A stretch of DNA of 64,000 nucleotides. Source: Saxibacter everestensis (lineage in GTDB: Bacteria; Actinomycetota; Actinomycetes; Actinomycetales; Brevibacteriaceae). This document shows positions 27,156-33,420 of the stretch, in pieces; position 1 is the stretch's first letter, and every line of letters starts with the position of its first letter. The position numbers and the translations under genes are program-made. The stretch spans positions 3,024,550-3,088,549 of the forward strand of contig NZ_CP090958.1 of assembly GCF_025787225.1 (NCBI RefSeq), written 5' to 3'. The notes beneath the pieces are model-generated. The model had not been told where the DNA came from, searched no databases, and saw only the letters and a program-made list of their open reading frames with translations.

Positions 27156-27299
27156 ATGTTGACCACAATTATTTCAAGGTTCGGCGGGACTGTCGATGGT
27201 GACACGATCCTCGGTGACTGCCTGTGCTCGGCTGACGGCAACTGCGACGTCCACGAAGATTACGACCGCCGCGATTATTTCGTATCGGCGGCGGCTTGA
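27156..27299 (+). CDS. Small hypothetical protein (47 aa), possible mobile-element gene
   Basis: A 47-residue ORF beginning MLTTIISRFGGTVDGD and ending DYFVSAAA, acidic, with three Cys (DCLCSADGNCD). AAGGAG lies 14 bp upstream, rather far, so initiation is uncertain. Its TGA overlaps the ATG of the next tiny ORF. Strings of such small coupled genes are common in actinobacterial integrative elements and plasmids. I do not recognise the family. Confidence 0.45.
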   Translation: MLTTIISRFGGTVDGDTILGDCLCSADGNCDVHEDYDRRDYFVSAAA

Positions 27300-27376
27300 T
27301 GAGTCGGGATTCTTCGCAATCGGCAGCTAAGGGTGCAAAACCGCTGATTGGTGCCATAACGAGGAGGGGAGCCTGA
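27299..27376 (+). CDS. Tiny coupled ORF (25 aa)
   Basis: This ORF begins in the overlap with the previous stop (TGATG) and its own TGA overlaps the ATG of the next gene. It reads MSRDSSQSAAKGAKPLIGAI and ends RRGA. The one-base overlaps on both sides suggest a translational relay, but the product is too short to judge. Confidence 0.25.
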   Translation: MSRDSSQSAAKGAKPLIGAITRRGA

Positions 27377-27537
27377 TGCAACAACCGATACTCGCGCCGC
27401 TGCTTCCTGTGGTGCGGGACATGATCGCAGGCAAGGACACGCCGGAACAGATCGCGGCCCGCGTGGAAGCCTCCGGCGTGTACGTCCCGCACATCGCGAT
27501 ACTCGTCCGAGACCACCGCATGCGGGAAGCGTCATAA
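27376..27537 (+). CDS. Small hypothetical protein (53 aa)
   Basis: A 53-residue ORF with a strong GAGGAGGGG ribosome site 5 bases before the ATG. It reads MQQPILAPLLPVVRDMIAG at the start and HRMREAS at the end, with a central segment DTPEQIAARVEASGV that looks like a helix-turn-helix-sized helical pair. A small DNA-binding protein of a mobile element is possible; no family is recognised. Confidence 0.5.
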   Translation: MQQPILAPLLPVVRDMIAGKDTPEQIAARVEASGVYVPHIAILVRDHRMREAS

Positions 27538-27552
27538 ACACGTTCGTCCACA

Positions 27553-27732
27553 TCAGCAGACGCCGGGTTCGTATTTCTGGTGGCCGCTATTACCGGTGCG
27601 CTTTTTGGTGCCATTGCCGCCGGGCCGCGTCTTGGTGTCCCCCACGGATGATTCGCCGCGTTCTCTCCAGCCGTGATTCCAGCCTGGCCGACGGCTCGGC
27701 TGCCTTGTCTTGCCGGGCTCGTAATCTGGCAT
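27553..27732 (-). CDS. Possible small basic protein (59 aa)
   Basis: A minus-strand ORF with many Arg, Lys, Gly and Trp residues (MPDYEPGKTRQPSRR at the start, HQKYEPGVC at the end). The YEPG motif appears at both ends. The ribosome site is weak. It lies just downstream of the truncated cas1 and could be a leftover from the original neighbour or from a mobile element. Confidence 0.25.
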   Translation of the reverse strand: MPDYEPGKTRQPSRRPGWNHGWRERGESSVGDTKTRPGGNGTKKRTGNSGHQKYEPGVC

Positions 27733-27773
27733 GGAGTCCCACGCGTAGACCTGTCGGACTCGTGCGACATGTA

Positions 27774-28064
27774 TTAGTCGGCTGGGGTGAGATACACCTT
27801 GCGCAGCGGCTCGGTTACGGTCCACCAGGTCTGTGTGCCCGCCGCCAGTCGGACGATGTCGCCCGGTTTCAGCGACAGCGTCTGCTTACCTTCAGCGTAG
27901 GCGGGCGAGGCGGCGGGAATGTGTACCGTGCCGCGCTCGTCCGTAGCCGTGATCGCGTTACTGTCCCTGTGCACGGCGGCGCGCTCAAGGTAAAGAAACG
28001 ACATCCGATCCTCGGCGCGGACCAGTTCGGGGATGCTGGGCGGCGGCGGCCCTCCGCCAGTCAT
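27774..28064 (-). pseudogene. cas1: cas1 (type I-E) truncated and fused to a cupin tail
   Basis: The first ~52 residues are the N-terminus of a type I-E Cas1 integrase (IPELVRAEDRMSFLYLER, then HRDSNAITATDERG). Intact Cas1e is about 300 residues and carries its metal-binding catalytic residues further downstream; all are missing here. From codon 54 the frame continues in PAYAEGKQTLSLKPGD and on to the stop. That is the C-terminus of the cupin gene at 39072, in the same frame. The start overlaps cas6e by 4 bp. The chimera cannot integrate spacers. Confidence 0.85.
27787..27906. repeat. Left 120-bp direct repeat flanking the CRISPR-Cas cassette
   Basis: This segment matches 39085-39204 in the same orientation at 118 of 120 positions; the differences are at 27848-27849. 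It derives from the 3' end of a cupin gene. Identity ends exactly at the point where cas1 is interrupted. Confidence 0.95.
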
Positions 28065-28717
28065 TCGGGCGGAGATGCGAGCGTGATCAGCCCGCAGCCG
28101 TATCCCTTCGCCCGGCCCAGTCCGTTGATCAGAGTGCCCACGAACCGCTCACGATCCGTCACCCGAAGCACGCCATCGAATCGTGCGATCCGCAAGGTGA
28201 CCGTCGACTCTCCTCGCCTGAACTTGAGCGTGTCACGCTTCGTGATTGCGACGGCAGGCGACTTATCCGCCGTGGTGGGGATCTCGAATCCTGCCACCTC
28301 CGATCGGTCGAGCAGCCATTGTTCCTGCTGGGCGGCGGTGACATGTCCGACCGGTTTGCCCCGGGTAGCGCCCTCCGAGCGAATGTTGCGCACCGGGTTG
28401 GCCGTGAGCCGGAAGGCCCAGGTCTGGCCGACGGAGATCCTCGACAACAGCGGCTGGTAGTCCCTGGTCAGCCAGGATTGGGTTGTCGGCCAGCCGGCCT
28501 GTTCCACGAGGTGCGTCAGATCGGGTCGGCGCGGACTCGCAATGTAGAGTGTCGCGCGGTCCCCGTCGGCGTCCAAGCGCCACAGTACCCGGCCTTGCTC
28601 TCCCGGCGGGGACGGCGGAAATCCAGACTCCACCGCAGCGTGCATGGCGTGCGGGGATGTGAGCAACTTCGCAGCCCCGCGTCGCCTTGGGTTGATGTCG
28701 AACCTGGTCAGAAACAT
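28061..28717 (-). CDS. cas6e: Type I-E crRNA endonuclease Cas6e
   Basis: A 218-residue RAMP endoribonuclease that cuts the repeat hairpin to release crRNAs and stays bound in Cascade. The N-terminus MFLTRFDINPRRR and the segment SPHAMHAAV align with characterised Cas6e proteins, putting the catalytic His at residue 26. The C-terminal glycine-rich loop reads GLGRAKGYGCGL. The ATG directly follows the cas5 stop without a gap, and the end overlaps truncated cas1 by 4 bp. It appears intact. Confidence 0.94.
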   Translation of the reverse strand: MFLTRFDINPRRRGAAKLLTSPHAMHAAVESGFPPSPPGEQGRVLWRLDADGDRATLYIASPRRPDLTHLVEQAGWPTTQSWLTRDYQPLLSRISVGQTWAFRLTANPVRNIRSEGATRGKPVGHVTAAQQEQWLLDRSEVAGFEIPTTADKSPAVAITKRDTLKFRRGESTVTLRIARFDGVLRVTDRERFVGTLINGLGRAKGYGCGLITLASPPE

Positions 28718-29506
28718 TTACGCCTCCTCCATCAACGGAGCCATCGGGTCATGCCCCTCACCCTGGGCCGGTCGCTCCGGGGTCGGCACCTCCGGGTCCG
28801 GCGCGTTCGGGTCCAATCCGGACGGTGGCGACCCTCCTTCATTAGGTTTTCCCCATGGGTTCGACAACGTCACGGATCCGGCACCGATGTCGCGCCATCC
28901 GTACTCGCGTCGCCGCTGGTCGAAACTGATCGGGACGTCCCGCTGCGTCTGAGCACCCGGCGTGCCGGCGGGAACGTCGATGAGAAACGGAAGGTTCACG
29001 GCCGCGGCCTCCTGCGACCGTTGATGGCGCTCGCTGGCCTGCCAGTCATGCGCAGCAAAGGCCTGCTCGAGCGAGGCATCGACTAACTCGGTCTTCAGTG
29101 GCCCGGCGGGCGGAAAGGCACGCCGGCCGAGGAAGAGCGGAAAGTAAGGCCGCTGCAGGGCGCTTTTCAACTCGGCCAGGTAGCCGCGGTCCTCTGATTC
29201 CACTCCGGCGAGGAACACAGCATCCTGCAGGAAGGCCCGGTGCGACAGCGGCATCGAGGTCTTCCCGTCGAGGGTTCTGGCGGTCTGGAAATCGACAGCG
29301 ACGGAGCCGGGCTGATCGATCCGGACACCGAACCGCAGGGTCATGAGCTTGCCCAGCGGGGCAGAGCGTTCCAGGCCGGATGCCGCCGCCAAGAGCCCGA
29401 TCACCCCGCTTTTCGTTGGGGCCAGGTCCGTCGCCCTACTAGCCCAGCGACTGCCTGACCCCCATGCCTGCATGGGTCCGGCCAGCTTGAACAGCAGCGA
29501 GGTCAT
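28718..29506 (-). CDS. cas5e: Cascade subunit Cas5e
   Basis: A 262-residue RAMP protein that caps the 5' handle of crRNA. The start MTSLLFKLAGPMQAWGSGSRWASRATD is the classical Cas5 N-terminus (pattern: LAGPMQAWG, then PTKSGVIGLLAAA near residue 32). The C-terminal tail is longer than usual and Pro/Gly-rich, without a known role. Its ATG overlaps the cas7 stop by one base. It appears intact. Confidence 0.94.
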   Translation of the reverse strand: MTSLLFKLAGPMQAWGSGSRWASRATDLAPTKSGVIGLLAAASGLERSAPLGKLMTLRFGVRIDQPGSVAVDFQTARTLDGKTSMPLSHRAFLQDAVFLAGVESEDRGYLAELKSALQRPYFPLFLGRRAFPPAGPLKTELVDASLEQAFAAHDWQASERHQRSQEAAAVNLPFLIDVPAGTPGAQTQRDVPISFDQRRREYGWRDIGAGSVTLSNPWGKPNEGGSPPSGLDPNAPDPEVPTPERPAQGEGHDPMAPLMEEA

Positions 29507-30666
29507 CAGGACTCCGTCGTGCCGGTGCCCTGCGACAGGCGGTCGGACACCACCTCGCCGACCTGGACGACCAGTTCCGGCAACGTCACCGTTGTGCCAA
29601 GGTCCTGCAGCTCGCTGGTAGCGTCACCGACTCGCACCACCCACGAATTCACCGGCGTGGTGCCGAAGCTGGTGTCGACGTTCTTGGCGTGTTCCACAAG
29701 CTTTCGGCTGGCCACCTTGAGCCTCGCGGGCTCCTCCACCGCCTGCTCGAACGCGCCGACCAGGTTGACCGACTGAGTGTCACGCACGCTGACCACGACT
29801 CCGTCGGGCAGCGTGCGGTTGGCAAATGTATTCTGCTTACCTGTGGGCATCGAGGTGGCGAATGCCTCGACGAATGCCTGCACGGCGCGAACCGTGGCCT
29901 GGCCATCGTCCAGATTGTCGAGCAAGCGATCCACATCGATTGTGGCGTACCGATACAGCGTCGAGGAGTTGAATTCGACGGTGCCGATCATGCCGGCTCC
30001 GGCGTCTTCTTCCTCATCGAGATTCTTGTGGTCATCGACGGCGGTGTAGTAGTCGAACTCGGTCTCCACGGCATGGACGCTGAGCGCATGAGCCACCTGG
30101 GCCGCGGCGTCGACGTTCAGATCGGTGACGTCGGCGACCATCCGGCCGAACAAGGCGATGTCGACCGAATGCTCACGGTCGATGGCCTTCGTCAATCCGG
30201 CGTCCTTCAGCGCTTTTCGTGGATCGTCGGTGGCGTTGGCGGCAACCGCCGCGTCGGCCAGCCTGTCGAGTTGACGTCCGCTGAGGAACACCAGGTAACC
30301 CGCCTCGTCCGGCAACGGTTCGGTCTCACTCTTCCGCGTCTTCTTAAGCTTGATGCCCTTCTTGCCGAGTGCGGCGAAGGCTTGCTTGGCCAGGTCCTGT
30401 GCCTGACGGGAATCGATGGAAGGATTCTGCGCCGTGATCCGGTCGGCGAGCAGCTCCACGATCCGCTTGGTTCGCACGCCGAGTTCCTTCGGGTCGAGCC
30501 GGCTATTGAACGCGAGCCTCGTCGCGCGCTTCCAGGCCTGGCTGGACACGCGGGCACGCCTGGTCCCGCCGAACACGGCGGTCTTTGGGCTGCCCGTGTC
30601 GTCCCGATTGATGTTGCTCGGCGGAACAGTCTGCAGGATGTGGATGTCGACTATGGTGCGGGACAT
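29506..30666 (-). CDS. cas7e: Cascade backbone subunit Cas7e (CasC/Cse4)
   Basis: A 386-residue protein that forms the six-copy crRNA-binding filament of Cascade. Recognised by the N-terminal HILQTVPPSNINRDDTGSPK and RRARVSSQAWKRATR segments and a central EFNSSTLYRYATIDVD motif. Length and motifs are normal. It begins 36 bp after cse2 and its stop overlaps the start of cas5 by one base. Confidence 0.95.
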   Translation of the reverse strand: MSRTIVDIHILQTVPPSNINRDDTGSPKTAVFGGTRRARVSSQAWKRATRLAFNSRLDPKELGVRTKRIVELLADRITAQNPSIDSRQAQDLAKQAFAALGKKGIKLKKTRKSETEPLPDEAGYLVFLSGRQLDRLADAAVAANATDDPRKALKDAGLTKAIDREHSVDIALFGRMVADVTDLNVDAAAQVAHALSVHAVETEFDYYTAVDDHKNLDEEEDAGAGMIGTVEFNSSTLYRYATIDVDRLLDNLDDGQATVRAVQAFVEAFATSMPTGKQNTFANRTLPDGVVVSVRDTQSVNLVGAFEQAVEEPARLKVASRKLVEHAKNVDTSFGTTPVNSWVVRVGDATSELQDLGTTVTLPELVVQVGEVVSDRLSQGTGTTES

Positions 30667-30702
30667 TGTTGTCTCCTTCGGTGAGGATTGCGAACAGGAG
30701 TA

Positions 30703-31368
30703 TTAGTCGGTGCCTTGTTTGTCACTGGCCGGGAATTCGCCCGCGGTGTCTTCTTGGTCTGTCCGATAGAAGTCACGGCCCCAGGCATTGCGGACAGCAT
30801 TGGCTAGATCCGGACGGTGCAGCCGGTACAGATCGGCCGCGAATCGCCCGTAGTCAAGGGGAATGTCGTGGGCGCGGAATTGCTGGATGAGACCGCGCGC
30901 GTGGTGCAGCGTTTCCGCCCAGGTGATCGCCGTACCCATGGCGTTGAAGCGTCGTCGCACGGCATCGCGGCTGCCCGCTTTCCGCCCGAGGAGACGCGCA
31001 GACCGACCGAATGAGTATCCGTTCTGATGCATGCGTAGCCCCCGCTTGCCCTGCTGATGCAGCGCAAAGAGCGTGATGGCAGCGTAGGCGGCCTGTTCCT
31101 CGTTCGTCGGTTCGTCACGCAAATGGACATCGTCCGGGTACAGACCAACCGTGGTCAGCCCGACGAGTTCGAGGTCGGCACCGAGTGACTGATTGACGCC
31201 GCGCCGCAGCTTGGCGAGCTGCGCGACCGCCGTGGCGTTGTCTTCCCGGTATGCCTCCTGCAGCCGGGTTGCCCTGGCGGCGACGAAGGACCGCAAGCTG
31301 CGGCGCTTCGGCTCCGCCCCCGCCTCTGGCGCTTTCTCTCCTGCCGACTGTTCTTCGAAGACCGTCAT
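30703..31368 (-). CDS. cse2: Cascade small subunit Cse2 (CasB)
   Basis: A 221-residue helical protein that stabilises the displaced strand during target binding. The motif ALHQQGKRGLRMHQ in the middle and RRFNAMGTAITWAETLHHARGLIQ towards the end are typical (for example LHHARGLIQQFRAHDIPLDY). I chose the ATG at 31368 because it overlaps the cas8e stop by 4 bp. A longer upstream frame is cas8e sequence in another phase. Confidence 0.93.
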   Translation of the reverse strand: MTVFEEQSAGEKAPEAGAEPKRRSLRSFVAARATRLQEAYREDNATAVAQLAKLRRGVNQSLGADLELVGLTTVGLYPDDVHLRDEPTNEEQAAYAAITLFALHQQGKRGLRMHQNGYSFGRSARLLGRKAGSRDAVRRRFNAMGTAITWAETLHHARGLIQQFRAHDIPLDYGRFAADLYRLHRPDLANAVRNAWGRDFYRTDQEDTAGEFPASDKQGTD

Positions 31369-33044
31369 GCGGCTCCCTCCTTGGCTGTCTCGGACGTGTC
31401 CGACATCTTGGGGTCGCCGAAGATTTTCCACAACGACCGGGTGAAATAGTGTGCTGCGCGAGAGCTGGTCATGAGCTCCCCGCGGTGCTCTCGTCCGATC
31501 CAGGCCGTCGGGCCGCCTGTATCGATCAGTTCGAGACCGATGGCTCGGATAATCTCCCGGGCGGTCGTTTTCCATTCCTCTATGGCTCGCACTGGCTCGG
31601 TTTCCGGGCCGAGACCGGCGAGCCACGTCCGATACGGCTGATCAAGCGCCGCATAGGCGCTGACCTGCGCTCGAGACTGTTGCGACGCCCCTTCCCCTCC
31701 CGCGGCTATCGCCAGGTTCCCTGCCAGTCGCCACAGTGCCTGTACTCCGGATTCGGCGATCATGACTGCGTCTTCCGCTCGCGCGGCTAGCTCAGAGTTG
31801 TCCGCTCGCAGTAGGGCAAGCGAGACGAGCAGCCGATCGTCAATGACGTCGTCGACCACAGAGTTGTTGCTGCCGTAGATCACTCCAATTGCCCGCACGC
31901 CGATCTGGGTCGATCCGGGAATTGTCTCGTTCATTTGAAGTTGACTGAGCCACATGATGGACCCGGGCGGTAGGTATCGGCTCGCTTCCTTGCCCTCGGT
32001 AATCAACTGAGCTTTCGGCAGGAGGGCCGACAGGCCGCGCCAGAACGCTCGATCCTGGACGTACTCCTTGGGCATGTAGGTCGTGTGTCCAAGCTTCTTG
32101 GTTTGTGGTTGACTGTACCGCCAGGCGCTCATCATCTCGTGACGGTGCCTGTTCTGGGGAGTGATTCGGTCGCCGTTGGCAATCAAGCTGCCATAAATTC
32201 CTCGGCCGTCATGTACCAGGCGGACACGGCGGCTCTGCCAGGTGTAGAGGTCAACCGGCCCGGCGACGTGCCGAGCCGGGGCTTCCGCCGGGCCGAGATG
32301 CTTGCGTTCCCAGGGCGGCAGATCGTCCTCCCATTCGATGGCATAATTTTCGTTCGACAGGACGAAGTTCAGGGCCAGGGTCTCGGCGAGATCCGTGCCC
32401 TCGAGCAACACCCCGCCCAGTTGCCCCGACCAGGCGACCCCGATCGGGTATCCCTTCCCCGCCCGCACTCGTTGATCCCCGACGGCCCCAGACTTATTTC
32501 CCGACGGATCGAACGCCTGCACGCTGACCAGCCAGCGAGCTGCCTCGGCGAAGTTCAACCGCTTTACCCCCTCGCCCGCCCGGGTCGTGAAGAGTCTCTG
32601 GTTGCTGGGCACGTCGAATAGCAGCTGGACAACATCCTTGACCTCGTCCTTCGCGGTCTTCAGGTCCGCGACCTGGAAGAACGGCGTCTCCGCGTGCAGT
32701 AGATCGAATCGGTCGTCATAGTCCGCGAGATACTCGGCAATGTCCTCGCTCGGAGGACCGTTTTTCCAGAGGTCCTGCCAGTCCAGGACGCTTAGCTCCT
32801 CGCCGTAGACCCGATAGAGAATCGCGAGCAACAAGCGGGTGATGGCAAACGTCTGCGTCGGAAGTTCACCACAGATGTCCTTGATCTCACGCGCGCGGCT
32901 GAAGGCATCGAGGATGGAGACCTCAGCGACCTCGCCATTGTGCGTCCGTACCTGGATCCACGGTTCGGTGATCAAGTTGAACGTCGAGCGCAGAGGCACC
33001 GCGGCTGTCTCATCCTGCTGATTTTGCGGGGATGCGTCACTCAT
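31365..33044 (-). CDS. cas8e: Cascade large subunit Cas8e (Cse1/CasA)
   Basis: A 559-residue large subunit that reads the PAM and recruits Cas3. The N-terminus has FNLITEPWIQV, the Cse1 hallmark, and later segments such as GERLF-type linkers and DDLPPWERK fit the family. Length is normal. A GGAGGT ribosome site precedes the ATG. It is the first gene after the 376-bp gap from cas3, so its promoter, and that of all Cascade genes, must lie in that gap. That gap also carries the crRNA-like element described at 33253-33341. Confidence 0.94.
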   Translation of the reverse strand: MSDASPQNQQDETAAVPLRSTFNLITEPWIQVRTHNGEVAEVSILDAFSRAREIKDICGELPTQTFAITRLLLAILYRVYGEELSVLDWQDLWKNGPPSEDIAEYLADYDDRFDLLHAETPFFQVADLKTAKDEVKDVVQLLFDVPSNQRLFTTRAGEGVKRLNFAEAARWLVSVQAFDPSGNKSGAVGDQRVRAGKGYPIGVAWSGQLGGVLLEGTDLAETLALNFVLSNENYAIEWEDDLPPWERKHLGPAEAPARHVAGPVDLYTWQSRRVRLVHDGRGIYGSLIANGDRITPQNRHRHEMMSAWRYSQPQTKKLGHTTYMPKEYVQDRAFWRGLSALLPKAQLITEGKEASRYLPPGSIMWLSQLQMNETIPGSTQIGVRAIGVIYGSNNSVVDDVIDDRLLVSLALLRADNSELAARAEDAVMIAESGVQALWRLAGNLAIAAGGEGASQQSRAQVSAYAALDQPYRTWLAGLGPETEPVRAIEEWKTTAREIIRAIGLELIDTGGPTAWIGREHRGELMTSSRAAHYFTRSLWKIFGDPKMSDTSETAKEGAA

Positions 33045-33143
33045 AGGGAGTGACCTCCAATCGGGTGAGGGGTCCGCGGGTCGAGAGGATAGGGCTGTCA
33101 GTGGAGAGCGTTTCCGTCGTCGCAGAGGATTCGCGATGGCGAT

Positions 33144-33155
33144 TCACCTATGCAT
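33144..33155 (-). other. Possible three-codon mini-ORF (Met-His-Arg)
   Basis: ATGCATAGGTGA on the minus strand encodes Met-His-Arg with the rare AGG codon, 19 bp downstream of a TTGACA -35-like box. CreT toxins known from other type I loci are tiny ORFs using rare Arg codons. A three-codon ORF occurs often by chance and no ribosome site is visible, so this is only a candidate. Confidence 0.12.
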
Positions 33156-33173
33156 TTGGCAGTCGTGACAGGA

Positions 33174-33200
33174 TGTCAAGGACTTTTTGAGCTCTTTATA
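33174..33200 (-). promoter_or_regulatory. Candidate cas8e promoter elements
   Basis: On the minus strand, TTGACA (33174-33179) matches a consensus -35 box 130 bp upstream of the cas8e start, and TATAAA (33195-33200) is a -10-like sequence further upstream. The TTGACA has no perfect -10 at 17 bp. Which one is used is not decidable here; both lie immediately downstream of, or inside, the predicted Cascade target. Confidence 0.4.
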
Positions 33201-33220
33201 TTTCATTCACCTCAAACCTT
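33201..33220 (-). promoter_or_regulatory. Predicted Cascade target of the crRNA-like element, with AAG PAM
   Basis: On the minus strand AAG (33218-33220) is followed by GTTTGAGGTGAATGAAA. This matches the first 17 bases of the mini-CRISPR spacer (read after its first base) at 15 positions. Positions 1-8 are perfect; mismatches fall at 9 and 12, and pairing ends at 18. Positions 6, 12 and 18 are the flipped-out bases in Cascade, so two of the three breaks are expected to be neutral. AAG is the canonical type I-E PAM. Confidence 0.7.
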
Positions 33221-33252
33221 TCGTAGCAAGGGTTTAATCCCCTATCGAGATC

Positions 33253-33341
33253 AACCAACCCCCGCGACGGCGGGGAATATGCCTGTAGCAATCAGTTTCA
33301 ATCGCCTCAAACGGGATCATCTCCGTCCGTGCGGAGACTCG
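33253..33341 (-). ncRNA. crRNA-like mini-CRISPR (CreA/CreR-like): degenerate repeat, 33-nt spacer, degenerate repeat
   Basis: Two degenerate copies of the array repeat lie at 33314-33341 (18 of 28 bases match) and 33253-33280 (17 of 28). They are exactly 61 bp apart, the period of the main array, and leave a 33-nt spacer (33281-33313). Both keep the hairpin. In the first copy the stem reads CTCCG/CGGAG, where a C-to-T change is compensated by G-to-A, so pairing is preserved. The first copy also keeps ATGATCC, the 5' handle. Cas6e could process it and Cascade carry it. The spacer seed matches the site at 33201-33220. The likely role is repressing the Cascade promoter or a small toxin; known CreA/CreR RNAs work this way, but the role here is inferred. 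Confidence 0.7.
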
Positions 33342-33366
33342 ATCCACGTGAGTGAACCGGCGCTCG

Positions 33367-33372
33367 ATTCTA
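33367..33372 (-). promoter_or_regulatory. -10 box of the crRNA-like RNA
   Basis: TAGAAT on the minus strand fits the actinobacterial TANNNT -10 consensus. It would start a transcript about 19 bases before the first degenerate repeat. No clear -35 box is seen. Confidence 0.45.
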
Positions 33373-33420
33373 CCAATCCTGTGTCGCCACGCCGCGCGAC
33401 CGCGGCGGGGCTGAAGCCAC

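Noticed and set aside
27327-27770. 147-residue minus-strand frame
   Set aside because: It is antisense to the small ORFs at 27376-27537, which have a strong ribosome site; its composition is not protein-like.
29689-30684. 331-residue frame antisense to cas7
   Set aside because: Typical high-GC shadow of a well-supported cas gene.
33391-33410. A third GC-rich hairpin that could be another degenerate CRISPR repeat
   Set aside because: Its stem is 74 bp, not 61 bp, from the neighbouring degenerate repeat, and the handle sequence is absent.
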